Source: CAIKZD01 sp041675165
GTDB taxonomy: Bacteria; Patescibacteriota; Minisyncoccia; Moranbacterales; UBA2206
NCBI GenBank assembly: GCA_041675165.1
Contig: JBAYUI010000014.1
Span: forward strand, 1 to 32,486
DNA: 32,486 bases
Direction of reading: 5' to 3'
The position numbers were made by a program, and so were the translations under genes. Below the pieces are notes generated by a model, which was not told the DNA's origin, made no database searches, and saw only the letters and a program-made list of their open reading frames with translations. Shown piece after piece: positions 20,208 to 28,488 of this stretch. The stretch's first letter is position 1, and every line of letters begins with the position of its first letter.

Positions 20208-21584
20208 ATGATGGAAAAGATGACCTCTCTTTGCAAGCGGCGAGGATTTGTTTTCCCGTCGAGCGAAATCTATGGCGGATTTGCCGCCATTTATGACTAT
20301 GGGCATTATGGCACTTTGCTCAAGAACAACATCCGTGATGCGTGGTGGAAACATATGGTGCAGCTGCGAAGCGACGTGGTCGGGCTCGACAGTGCCATTT
20401 TTATGCATCCGAAAACGTGGGTGGCGTCGGGGCATGTAGGTGGTTTCAATGATCCGCAAGTAGATTGCAAGAAATGTAAATCTCGTTTTCGCGCTGATCA
20501 TATTTTGGAAGAATTCGGTATCAGTGCCGATAAAGCACCCCTAGAAGAACTTAATGCGCATTTGGACAAATTGCGCGCTGAGAAAAAATTGAAGTGTGCG
20601 GCTTGTGGTTCGACTGATCTGACGGAAGCGAAAATATTTTCGCTGATGGTCAAATCCAATATCGGTTCGCCGACCGATGAACTGAAAGAAGAAAACGTAG
20701 TCTATCTGCGGCCGGAAACGTGCGGCGGAATATATTTGGAATATAAGAACACAGTGGATTCTTTGCACGTGAAGCTGCCATTTGGCATCGCGCAGGTGGG
20801 CAAGGCTTTCAGGAATGAAATCGTGGCGCGCCAATTCATTTTCCGGACGCGCGAGTTCGAGCAGATGGAAATGCAATATTTCCTGCATCCGAGCGTGATG
20901 AAAGATAAATATGAAGATTGGAAAAAAACGCGTTGGAGCTGGTACCTGGAATTTGGCATCAAGGAAAGCGAGATCCGTTGGTATAAACATGAAAAGTTGG
21001 CGCACTATGCGTCGGAAGCGTTTGACATTGAATATAATTTCAAATCATTAGGCGGCTTCAAAGAGGTGGAGGGCATCCACGCGCGCGGCGATTGGGACTT
21101 GTCGCAGCACTCCAAATTCTCGGGCGTGGACTTGAGTTATTTTGACGAAAAAACTGGCGAGCGATTTGTGCCACACATCATGGAAACTTCCGTGGGCTTG
21201 AACCGCTTAGTCTTGATGTTTTTGGATCAAGCTTACCAAGAAGAAACAGTCGGTGAGGACACACGCGTGGTTTTGAAATTGGACAAGCGACTAGCTCCTG
21301 TTAAAGTGGCTGTTTTACCACTTTCCAAAAAAGAAGAATTATCTGTACCGGCGAAAAAGATTTATGAAGAGTTGAGAGAAAGTTTCATGGCGGAATACGA
21401 CGAAACGCAATCGATCGGCAAACGATACCGCCGTCAAGACGAAATCGGCACGCCTTTTTGTGTGACTGTCGATTTTGAAACCCTGAACGACCAAGCGGTG
21501 ACAGTGCGGGAACGTGATACAATGAAACAAGAGAGGATTAAGATAGAAGAATTGGAAATTTATTTAAGGGAGAATTTATCATAA
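20208..21584 (+). CDS. glyS: glycyl-tRNA synthetase, GRS1 (dimeric) type
   Basis: Class II synthetase charging tRNA-Gly; the single-chain alpha2 form, not the two-gene GlyQ/GlyS form. The start is set at ATG 20208 (MMEKMTSLCKRRGFVFPSSEIYGG), close to where relatives begin. ATG 20157 and TTG 20118 are possible longer starts. DYGHYGTLLKNN, then a zinc-type cysteine group (CKKC, CAACGS), motif 2 (FRNEIVARQFIFRTREFEQMEMQYF) and motif 3 (METSVGLNRLVLMFL) are present. A C-terminal HGTP anticodon domain begins about LAPVKVAVLPLSKK. The expected T-box leader is found 490 bases upstream. A weak local promoter (TTTAAT 20133, TATGAT 20156) may also serve it. Confidence 0.97.
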   Translation: MMEKMTSLCKRRGFVFPSSEIYGGFAAIYDYGHYGTLLKNNIRDAWWKHMVQLRSDVVGLDSAIFMHPKTWVASGHVGGFNDPQVDCKKCKSRFRADHILEEFGISADKAPLEELNAHLDKLRAEKKLKCAACGSTDLTEAKIFSLMVKSNIGSPTDELKEENVVYLRPETCGGIYLEYKNTVDSLHVKLPFGIAQVGKAFRNEIVARQFIFRTREFEQMEMQYFLHPSVMKDKYEDWKKTRWSWYLEFGIKESEIRWYKHEKLAHYASEAFDIEYNFKSLGGFKEVEGIHARGDWDLSQHSKFSGVDLSYFDEKTGERFVPHIMETSVGLNRLVLMFLDQAYQEETVGEDTRVVLKLDKRLAPVKVAVLPLSKKEELSVPAKKIYEELRESFMAEYDETQSIGKRYRRQDEIGTPFCVTVDFETLNDQAVTVRERDTMKQERIKIEELEIYLRENLS

Positions 21585-21621
21585 TTCTCAAAAATTATTC
21601 CCATCAACCAAGGAGGCATTT

Positions 21622-21852
21622 ATGTGCAGACAAACACCGTTTATCGAATCTATGGAAAGATCGACAGGGAAGGAGATTATTGGCAGAACTGATATTTTGG
21701 ATGAAAGTGGAGTTTTTGCTAATTGCAAAGATAAAATCTCCGAAATGACTGATGAAGAAATAGACGAAGCATTGAAAGGCAGGCCGGAACTTACATCCCC
21801 AGAGTGTGATGATGATTTCCCATCTTTCATTATCATGGCTCAGAATAGGTGA
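21622..21852 (+). CDS. orphan 76-aa acidic protein
   Basis: Starts MCRQTPFIESMERSTGKEII after a strong ribosome binding site AAGGAGG. It contains an acidic helix-like stretch DKISEMTDEEIDEALKGRPE and ends with a cluster of Asp residues before FPSFIIMAQNR. It has no signal peptide or membrane helix, and no family is recognised. It lies 37 bases after glyS and before a hairpin (21869-21895), so it may ride on the glyS transcript. Function cannot be stated. Confidence 0.72.
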   Translation: MCRQTPFIESMERSTGKEIIGRTDILDESGVFANCKDKISEMTDEEIDEALKGRPELTSPECDDDFPSFIIMAQNR

Positions 21853-21868
21853 TGGTCACGAATCGACT

Positions 21869-21895
21869 AGAACGAGAGGCCGCGCTTCTCGTTCT
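21869..21895 (+). terminator. hairpin after the 76-aa gene
   Basis: AGAACGAGA (21869-21877) pairs perfectly with TCTCGTTCT (21887-21895). No T tract follows on either strand, so termination would be weak; it may instead protect the RNA 3' end. Confidence 0.5.
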
Positions 21896-21948
21896 GGAAA
21901 TAAGACATAAATTTATTTTTAAGATAATCCGATTAAGATAAGATTTGT

Positions 21949-23457
21949 ATGGAGCGAAATTTGATGGAAAAATTCAAGCAAGAATTGCTGGACATCTATT
22001 ATTTCAGTTCGGCTATCGGTATTTTGCATTGGGATCAGGAGGTGAATATGCCTGTTAAAGGAAGTGAAATCCGTTCAAAAATCATTGGCAATCTGGCAGG
22101 CGAACTGCACGATAAGTTCACGTCTCCTAAATTCGAAAGATTGCTCAGGCAGCTCAAGCAGAAATGGGCGGCCGGGAAATTGAATGATGAAGACAGTTGC
22201 ATCGTGCGGGAAATCTGGCGTGAATTTTCGCGTGAGAAAAAATTGCCGCTCAGTTTCGTGAAAGAGTTGGCTGAAACCACCGCTAGAGCGCAAACGATCT
22301 GGGGCGAAGCCAGGAAAAAGAACGATTTCAAAATTTTCCTGCCGGAACTCAAGAAGATAGTGGAACTTAAAAGGAAAGAAGCGCAGTTGGTCGGTTACAA
22401 AAAATCGCCTTATGACGCGCTTCTGGACACATATGAACCATATTTGAATACAGAAGACATTGAGATGATTTTTTCCGAGCTGAAGGGTTTTTTGGTGCCG
22501 TTCTTGGCTAAGATAAAAAAATCCAAAGTCAGGATAAAAGAGAATATTTTGAAGGGTGATTTTCCGATTGAAAAACAAATCAGGTTCAACAGATCCATGA
22601 TGGAAAAACTCGGCTTTGATTTCGCGGCCGGCCGGCTGGACGAAAGCACTCATCCGTTCACGATTTTCATCAATCCGGTCGACGTCAGGATGACGACGCG
22701 CTACAAAAAAGACAACATATTTTATTCGATCAACAGTACGATCCATGAGACAGGACACTCTTTGTATGAGCAAGGGCTGCCGCTGGAGAGGTTCGGTACG
22801 CCGCTGGGAGAATCGATCTCGCTCGGTATCCACGAATCACAATCAAGGATGTGGGAGAATGTCATGGGGCGCGGTGAAAATTTCTGGAAATATTTCTATC
22901 CAAAGATGCAAAAAGAGTTTCCGCAGCCTTTCGGGAAGATAAAATTCAGTGATTTCTACAAGACCATAAATAGCGTCAAGCCGTCATTCATCCGCACGGA
23001 AGCGGACGAGGTGACATATAATCTGCATATCATCTTGCGTTTCGAGATCGAGAAGGACTTGATCGAGGGTGTTATCGCAGTAGAAGATCTGCCGCGTATC
23101 TGGAACGACAAGTTCAAGGAATATTTCGGCCTCAAAGTGCCAAGTGATGCACTGGGAGTTTTGCAGGATGTGCATTGGTCAGGCGGGATGATCGGCTATT
23201 TTCCAACATACACTTTGGGAAACCTATATGCCTCTCAATTTTATGCTACCGCTGAAAAGGAAATTATAAATTTAGAAAAAGAAATTAAAAAAGGACACTT
23301 CGAACATCTGTTGAATTGGCTCCGCAAAAATATCCATATCCACGGCAAGATGTTTTCAGCTGAAAAACTGGTGGAAAAAGTGACGGGTGAAAAACTGAGC
23401 AGCCAATATTTTATCGATTATTTAAGAAATAAATATTCAAAAATTTATGAACTATAA
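21949..23457 (+). CDS. M32 family metallocarboxypeptidase (carboxypeptidase Taq type)
   Basis: Zinc carboxypeptidase releasing C-terminal residues from peptides in the cytoplasm. 502 aa, the full family length. N-terminal helices (SSAIGILHWDQEVNMP) are followed by the zinc motif HETGH (266-270) in STIHETGHSLYEQG. The third ligand is Glu296 in LGIHESQSRMWEN. RTEADEVTYNLHIILRFEIE and the family end motif DVHWSGGMIGYFPTYTLGN are conserved. It overlaps the next gene by 11 bases, so the two proteases are coupled. It probably recycles peptides, which suits an auxotroph living on scavenged amino acids; that link is inferred. Confidence 0.97.
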   Translation: MERNLMEKFKQELLDIYYFSSAIGILHWDQEVNMPVKGSEIRSKIIGNLAGELHDKFTSPKFERLLRQLKQKWAAGKLNDEDSCIVREIWREFSREKKLPLSFVKELAETTARAQTIWGEARKKNDFKIFLPELKKIVELKRKEAQLVGYKKSPYDALLDTYEPYLNTEDIEMIFSELKGFLVPFLAKIKKSKVRIKENILKGDFPIEKQIRFNRSMMEKLGFDFAAGRLDESTHPFTIFINPVDVRMTTRYKKDNIFYSINSTIHETGHSLYEQGLPLERFGTPLGESISLGIHESQSRMWENVMGRGENFWKYFYPKMQKEFPQPFGKIKFSDFYKTINSVKPSFIRTEADEVTYNLHIILRFEIEKDLIEGVIAVEDLPRIWNDKFKEYFGLKVPSDALGVLQDVHWSGGMIGYFPTYTLGNLYASQFYATAEKEIINLEKEIKKGHFEHLLNWLRKNIHIHGKMFSAEKLVEKVTGEKLSSQYFIDYLRNKYSKIYEL

Positions 23458-24718
23458 AAAAACAACATTGAAAAACGGTCTGCGCATCATCACCGCGCCG
23501 ATGGTAGGGACCGAGACGGCGACGGTGGTGGCGATGATCGGGGTGGGGAGCCGCTATGAAACTGACCGAGAAGCGGGGCTCTCGCACTTCATCGAACATA
23601 TGCTGTTCAAGGGGACCCAGAAGCGGCCGACGACTTTGGATATTTCGACGGAGCTGGATGAGATTGGAGGAGACTTCAATGCCTTCACTTCTAAAGATAC
23701 GACCGCCTATTATGCTAAGGCCGACGCGCGTCATATGGAAAAAATCATCGATGTCATCGCGGATATCTATTTGCATTCCAAATTTGAAGAAGCGGAAATC
23801 AAAAAAGAAAGCGGCACCATCATTCAGGAGATCAATATGTATGAAGACATGCCGATGCGCAGTGTCGAAAATATCTTCGAGCAGTTGCTCTATCCCAAGA
23901 GCTCTCTCGGGCGCGATATCGCCGGTTCGAAAAAGACCGTGGCGTCTTTCCGTCGGAAAGATTTTCTGGATTACATCACTCGGCACTATATGGCCAACGA
24001 CACGGTCGTCTGCGTGGCCGGAAAGTTTGATGAGAAAAAAGTTTTGGCGCAGATCAGGCGGAATTTTTCAGTGATGGAAAAGAAGAAAGACACAAAAATC
24101 ACCAAAGTTAAGGAAGCGCAAAAAGTTTCACAGCTCAGAGTGCGTTTCAAGAAGACTGATCAGACACATTTTATCCTCGGCGTGCGGGCGTATAAAAGTG
24201 ATCATAGGGATCGCTACGCGCTTTCGCTTTTGGCGACGATTTTGGGCGCCAATATGTCCAGTCGGCTCTTCATCGAAGTGCGTGAGAAGCGCGGGCTGGC
24301 CTATTATGTCCGGACCGGGGTGGAAGCCTATGCCGACACGGGATATCTGGCGACGCAAGTCGGGGTGGAGCACAAGAATCTGAAGTTGGCGGTTGAAACC
24401 ATCTTGAGAGAATACGCGCGTATTGCCAGCGAACCGGTAGACGGAAAAGAATTGCAAAAAGCCAAGGACTTCATCAAAGGCAAGTCGGTCATGGGTATGG
24501 AAGCCTCCGACGCGGTGGCCATGTTTTTTGCGGGGCAAGAAGTTGAACGGGAAAAGGTCCTGACCTTGGAAGAAAAATTCGTGTTGATCGACCGCGTCAC
24601 ACCGAAGGATGTTTTACGGGTGGCTAAGGATATTTTTCAAGACAAAAAATTGAATCTGGCCATCATCGGTCCGCATAAGGGTGGCGCAGAACTAAAAAAA
24701 CTGCTTAAATTGAAATAG
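23447..24718 (+). CDS. M16 family zinc protease (PqqL/processing-peptidase-like)
   Basis: 423 aa with two homologous halves. The inverted zinc motif HFIEH (47-51) is in GLSHFIEHMLFKGT, with the distal Glu in the KKESGTIIQEINMYEDMP region. The second half has EVREKRGLAYYVRTGVEAYADTGY, where R and Y assist substrate binding in the family. The first half thus carries the active site and the second half closes the chamber. No signal peptide, so cytoplasmic. It starts inside the end of the M32 gene and ends 12 bases before the permease gene. Confidence 0.96.
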   Translation: MNYKKTTLKNGLRIITAPMVGTETATVVAMIGVGSRYETDREAGLSHFIEHMLFKGTQKRPTTLDISTELDEIGGDFNAFTSKDTTAYYAKADARHMEKIIDVIADIYLHSKFEEAEIKKESGTIIQEINMYEDMPMRSVENIFEQLLYPKSSLGRDIAGSKKTVASFRRKDFLDYITRHYMANDTVVCVAGKFDEKKVLAQIRRNFSVMEKKKDTKITKVKEAQKVSQLRVRFKKTDQTHFILGVRAYKSDHRDRYALSLLATILGANMSSRLFIEVREKRGLAYYVRTGVEAYADTGYLATQVGVEHKNLKLAVETILREYARIASEPVDGKELQKAKDFIKGKSVMGMEASDAVAMFFAGQEVEREKVLTLEEKFVLIDRVTPKDVLRVAKDIFQDKKLNLAIIGPHKGGAELKKLLKLK

Positions 24719-24730
24719 ACTTCCAATTTT

Positions 24731-25747
24731 ATGCCTAAACAAACAATCGATATCTCAGCCGGCATCGTTATAAAAACCGTTCTAATCATCTTGGCTCTGT
24801 GGTTTTTGTATCTGGTGAAAGACATCGTCCTTCTGCTTTTCATCGCAGTCATCATCGCGGCAGCCATTGATCCGGCGGTCAATTTTTTGCAGAAAAAAAA
24901 TATCCCGCGTTCAGCCGGGGCGCTTTTAATCTATCTCCTTTTGTTTTCGATAATTGCGCTGGTCATCTCTTTCCTTATCCCGCCACTGGGATCGCAGATG
25001 CGGGATTTCTCCAGCCACTCCGGACAATATTTGAAATCCACCGGGGCTGAGTTCAATCTTAATGATGGTTTTTTCAGTACGGACAATATCAACGTGGCAG
25101 TCGGGAAGGTCATTAGTGAGTTCGGGAACAGCCTGACTGATGTGGCTAATAATATCTTTTCCAAGACTATCGGGGTCTTTTCCGGTTTAATTTCCACAAT
25201 CGTGGTTTTTTCCATGGCCTTCTATATGGTGATGACTGAAGATGGGATCAAAAAGTTTGTCGTTTCCATCACGCCACAGAAAAAGAAAGCCTATGCCGCC
25301 AATCTGACTGATCGGATCAAGGATAAGATCGGCAAGTGGATGGCCGGACAATTAGTATTGATGGTCATAATTTTCGCACTAGATTACATCGGGCTTTCGC
25401 TGATCGGCATTCCGTATGCTTTGGTCTTGGCGATCTTGGCCGGAATCTTGGAAATCGTGCCCTATGTCGGACCGATCGTCGCCGCTGTGCCAGGCGTGAT
25501 TTTGGGATTTTTAGTTTCCCCGGTCACCGGGCTTTTGGCACTGGTCATCTATACCATCGCTCAACAATTTGAAGCGCATGTGGTTGTGCCGCAAATCATG
25601 AAAAAGGCGGTGGGCTTGAATCCGGTGGCGACTATTGCTGCTATTTTGATCGGTTTCAATCTGGCCGGAGCGCTTGGAGCTATCATTTCCGTGCCGGCAG
25701 CGACAGCTATCAGTCTTTTCATTTCCGATCTGATGGACAAAGAATAA
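24731..25747 (+). CDS. AI-2E family (PerM/TqsA-like) membrane permease
   Basis: 338 aa with about seven or eight transmembrane helices. Two lie at the N-terminus (VIKTVLIILALWFLYLV, IVLLLFIAVIIAAAIDPAVNFL). A soluble loop of about 70 residues follows, then a cluster in the C-terminal half with the family signature AILAGILEIVPYVGPIVAAVPGVILGF and VVPQIMKKAVGLNPVATIAAILIGFNLAGALGAIISVP. The family includes exporters and Na+/H+ antiporters. The substrate is not predictable, and there is no reason to infer quorum sensing here. It ends 14 bases before rsmI. Confidence 0.95.
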   Translation: MPKQTIDISAGIVIKTVLIILALWFLYLVKDIVLLLFIAVIIAAAIDPAVNFLQKKNIPRSAGALLIYLLLFSIIALVISFLIPPLGSQMRDFSSHSGQYLKSTGAEFNLNDGFFSTDNINVAVGKVISEFGNSLTDVANNIFSKTIGVFSGLISTIVVFSMAFYMVMTEDGIKKFVVSITPQKKKAYAANLTDRIKDKIGKWMAGQLVLMVIIFALDYIGLSLIGIPYALVLAILAGILEIVPYVGPIVAAVPGVILGFLVSPVTGLLALVIYTIAQQFEAHVVVPQIMKKAVGLNPVATIAAILIGFNLAGALGAIISVPAATAISLFISDLMDKE

Positions 25748-25761
25748 CTATAGAAAAAATT

Positions 25762-26457
25762 ATGGAAACAGGCATATTATATATTGTCGCGACCCCGATC
25801 GGGAATCTGGGCGACATTACACACCGGGCGGTCGAGATCTTGAAAAAGGTTGATTTGATTGTGTGCGAAGACACGCGCACTAGCCGGAAACTTTTGGAAC
25901 ATTATGGAATAACGACTGCGACTATGTCATTCTATCAGAACGTGCGCAGTGGCGGAGCGACTAAGCCGGTGCCGAAAACTGAAAAAATTATTACAGAAAT
26001 TACGAGTGGGAAAAATGTGGCGCTCATCACGGACGCCGGTACGCCGGGTATATCTGACCCCGGCAATCAGTTAGTCGCGGCCGCAGTCGCCGCCGGTATC
26101 GTGGCCATTCCTGTGCCGGGCGCGTCTTCTCTCACGACCCTTATCAGTGTGGCCGGCATTGATCTGACACGCTTTGTTTTCTTGGGTTTTCCGCCGCACA
26201 AAAAAGGCCGCGAAACTTTTTTCAAAGAAGTGATGGCTTTTCGTTTCCCGGTCATCTATCTGGAATCGCCGCACCGACTCATGAAAAATTTGGAACTTTT
26301 GAAATCGCTGGCGCCGGAGAAAAATGTCATCCTCGGTCGCGAACTGACAAAGATGTTTGAAGAGATTGTACGGGGGAATGTGGATGATGTGTTGACTTAT
26401 TTCAAAGAAAATCCAAATAAAATAAAAGGTGAAATTGTGATAATTTCTTATAAGTAG
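25762..26457 (+). CDS. rsmI: 16S rRNA (cytidine-1402 2'-O)-methyltransferase
   Basis: Methylates the ribose of C1402 in the ribosomal decoding centre. 231 aa, tetrapyrrole methylase fold. ILYIVATPIGNLGDITHRAVEIL is the N-terminal signature. CEDTRTSRKLLEHYGI, LITDAGTPGISDPGNQLVAAA (SAM site) and VPGASSLTTLISVAGI follow, then FLGFPPHKKGR. It is slightly short at the C-terminus relative to E. coli RsmI, having lost the final helical domain, as is common in reduced genomes. Downstream is a repeat arm starting inside its stop codon. Confidence 0.97.
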   Translation: METGILYIVATPIGNLGDITHRAVEILKKVDLIVCEDTRTSRKLLEHYGITTATMSFYQNVRSGGATKPVPKTEKIITEITSGKNVALITDAGTPGISDPGNQLVAAAVAAGIVAIPVPGASSLTTLISVAGIDLTRFVFLGFPPHKKGRETFFKEVMAFRFPVIYLESPHRLMKNLELLKSLAPEKNVILGRELTKMFEEIVRGNVDDVLTYFKENPNKIKGEIVIISYK

Positions 26458-26459
26458 CT

Positions 26460-27070
26460 TAAGTTTCTTAAGTATCTTAGAAAATGCAACCTTATAAAAA
26501 ACTATATACTTTTTGGTTTTCGGTAGTTATTTATGATCATACGGTTGAGTTTTGCAATAGATGGATAAAGAGTTGGAAATTGAAAGAACAGATGACCGGC
26601 GCGGCTAGGAGTGGGAAGCAGAATATTGTTGAAGGGTCTGACGATATGGGCACCTCACTCAAAATTGCCATAAAGCTTTCTGGGACATCCAAGGGCTCCC
26701 TTGAAGAATTGACGGGCGATTTGGAAGATTTTTTGAGGCAAAATAAGCTTCAAAAATGGGATAAAAGTGATCAAAGAACGCAAAAATTTCGCCAAGAAAG
26801 CGCAAAGCTGATAAAATATCTAGCAGAGACAAGAAATGAAGAAATTTTGAAAACAGTCGAGTTGCCGAAAGATCGAGAGAGAGCCGCTAACTGGCTTTTG
26901 ACGCTTTGTCATCAGGCAACCTATTTATTGAGCCATCAGGTAAAATCGTTGGAAGAAAAACATATGAAAGAGGGTGGATTTACGGAAAATTTGTATAATA
27001 AAAGAGTAGAGTATCGAGAGAAACAAAGAGATAATAATAATTAAGAAACTTAAGTCACTTAAGAAACTTA
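26460..27070. repeat. inverted repeat enclosing the four-helix-bundle gene
   Basis: TAAGTTTCTTAAGT (26460-26473) and its exact reverse complement ACTTAAGAAACTTA (27057-27070) flank one gene. Each arm is part of a wider run of CTTAAG and AAGAAACTT words (26451-26480 and 27041-27070). The right arm ends on the metG start codon. Confidence 0.85.
26484..27044 (+). CDS. four-helix-bundle (S23/IVS-type, suffix-domain) protein
   Basis: 186 aa, mainly alpha-helical. The hallmark AARSGKQNIVEGS (about residues 40-52) matches the conserved block of the S23/23S-rRNA-intervening-sequence four-helix-bundle family. The extra C-terminal part fits the longer suffix-domain form. GSLEELTGDLEDFLRQN and CHQATYLLSHQVKSLEEK form the next helices. 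In other genomes such proteins are encoded inside 23S rRNA intervening sequences or alone; they resemble Avd, the retroelement partner. The molecular role is unknown. It stands between rsmI and metG inside a 14-bp inverted repeat, which suggests it was inserted as a unit. Confidence 0.88.
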   Translation: MQPYKKLYTFWFSVVIYDHTVEFCNRWIKSWKLKEQMTGAARSGKQNIVEGSDDMGTSLKIAIKLSGTSKGSLEELTGDLEDFLRQNKLQKWDKSDQRTQKFRQESAKLIKYLAETRNEEILKTVELPKDRERAANWLLTLCHQATYLLSHQVKSLEEKHMKEGGFTENLYNKRVEYREKQRDNNN

Positions 27071-28488
27071 TGAAAGACACGAAATTCTACATCACCACAC
27101 CCATTTATTATGCCAACGCGGCGCCGCACATTGGGCACGCTTATACGACCGTGGCGGCAGATGTTTTGACGCGCTTCCATAAGTTGCAAGGCGAAGAAGT
27201 TTTCTTTCTGACTGGTATGGATGAACACGGCATGAAGATTCAAAAGGCGGCCGAAGTGCAGAATAAGCAGCCACAAGAATTTGTGGACGGCATTGCGGAA
27301 ATTTTCCAAGCACTTTGGAAAAAATTGAACATCGAAAACACTAATTTCATCCGCACAACGGACGCGGCGCATAAGACAGCGGTGCAAAAAGTGCTGCAAA
27401 CACTTTTGGACAAGGGCGCGATTTACAAAGGCACATATGAAGGGCTATATTGCGTCGGTTGCGAGCAATTCAAGAATGAAGGTGATTTGGTTTCCGGCAA
27501 ATGTCCAGATCATGGCACAGTGCCGGAGTTTACCAAAGAAGAAAGTTATATGCTTAAGATGACAGACATTCAAGCGGAGCTTTTGGCCAAGATTGAAAAG
27601 AATGAATTTCAGATTGCGCCGGAGAAATATAAGAACGAAATCGTATCGTTTTTGAAAGGCCAGACATTGAATGATGTTTCCATTTCAAGAAAGAATGTGG
27701 CATGGGGAGTGCCGTTGCCGTTCGACGCGTCACACACGACTTATGTCTGGGTGGATGCCTTTTTGAATTACTTGACCGGCTTGGGCTGGGACGGCGATGA
27801 AAAAAAATTACCGGCGCAGTGGCCGGTGGATGTGAATCTGATCGGGAAAGATATCCTTCGTGTACATGCTACCATTTGGCCAGCAATCCTAATACATTTG
27901 GGAATAGCACTCCCTAGAATGCTTTTCACCCATGGGCACATCTTGTCAGGCGGGAAAAAAATGAGCAAGACTGTGGGGAATGTCATCAGCATTGATGATA
28001 TGCTGGAAAAATTTGGCACCGATGGTACGCGTTATCTGCTCCTTAGTGCCGGAACATTTGGCGATGATGTGGACGTGACGATGGAGAGGATGGTGGAAAA
28101 GTATAATTCAGACCTTGCTAACGGATTGGGAAATTTGGTTTCGAGAGTAGTAAAGCTTTGTGAAGGATTTGAAATTGAATTAGTAAGGAGTGAATATGAT
28201 CATTTGATATGGAACAAGGGGTTTATGGAGAGTCTATGGCTAGATAAGGCAGTTGATAGAATATGGGATCATTTAGTAAGAAAAAGCAATAAATTTATAG
28301 ATGATAATAAGCCGTGGGATCTAAAAAAAACTGATGAAATAAAATTTAGGGAAGTTATGGGTAAATTATTTTCTGAGTTATATTTTATTGCAGAAGTGCT
28401 GGACCCTTTCATGCCGGAAACTGCTGCCAAAATAAAAACGGCTTTGGAAACGAAAAAAGTTGAGCCGTTGTTTTTGAGGATAAAATAA
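27070..28488 (+). CDS. metG: methionyl-tRNA synthetase
   Basis: Class I synthetase charging tRNA-Met. HIGH motif PHIGH (19-23) in NAAPHIGHAYT, KMSKS equivalent KMSKT (297-301). The connective knuckle has CVGCEQF and CPDHG, one zinc site. WVDAFLNYLTGLGW and the C-terminal helical anticodon domain are present. At 472 aa it stops before the C-terminal tRNA-binding/dimerisation domain found in E. coli, so a short form. Its ATG abuts a repeat arm, with no ribosome site visible. It shares one base with the tatD start (TAATG), so the pair is coupled. Confidence 0.97.
   Translation: MKDTKFYITTPIYYANAAPHIGHAYTTVAADVLTRFHKLQGEEVFFLTGMDEHGMKIQKAAEVQNKQPQEFVDGIAEIFQALWKKLNIENTNFIRTTDAAHKTAVQKVLQTLLDKGAIYKGTYEGLYCVGCEQFKNEGDLVSGKCPDHGTVPEFTKEESYMLKMTDIQAELLAKIEKNEFQIAPEKYKNEIVSFLKGQTLNDVSISRKNVAWGVPLPFDASHTTYVWVDAFLNYLTGLGWDGDEKKLPAQWPVDVNLIGKDILRVHATIWPAILIHLGIALPRMLFTHGHILSGGKKMSKTVGNVISIDDMLEKFGTDGTRYLLLSAGTFGDDVDVTMERMVEKYNSDLANGLGNLVSRVVKLCEGFEIELVRSEYDHLIWNKGFMESLWLDKAVDRIWDHLVRKSNKFIDDNKPWDLKKTDEIKFREVMGKLFSELYFIAEVLDPFMPETAAKIKTALETKKVEPLFLRIK

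Noticed and set aside
23556..24074. Plus-strand 172-codon open frame inside the M16 protease gene
   Set aside because: It is an out-of-frame shadow with a composition rich in Ser, Arg and Trp; the M16 frame carries the conserved motifs.
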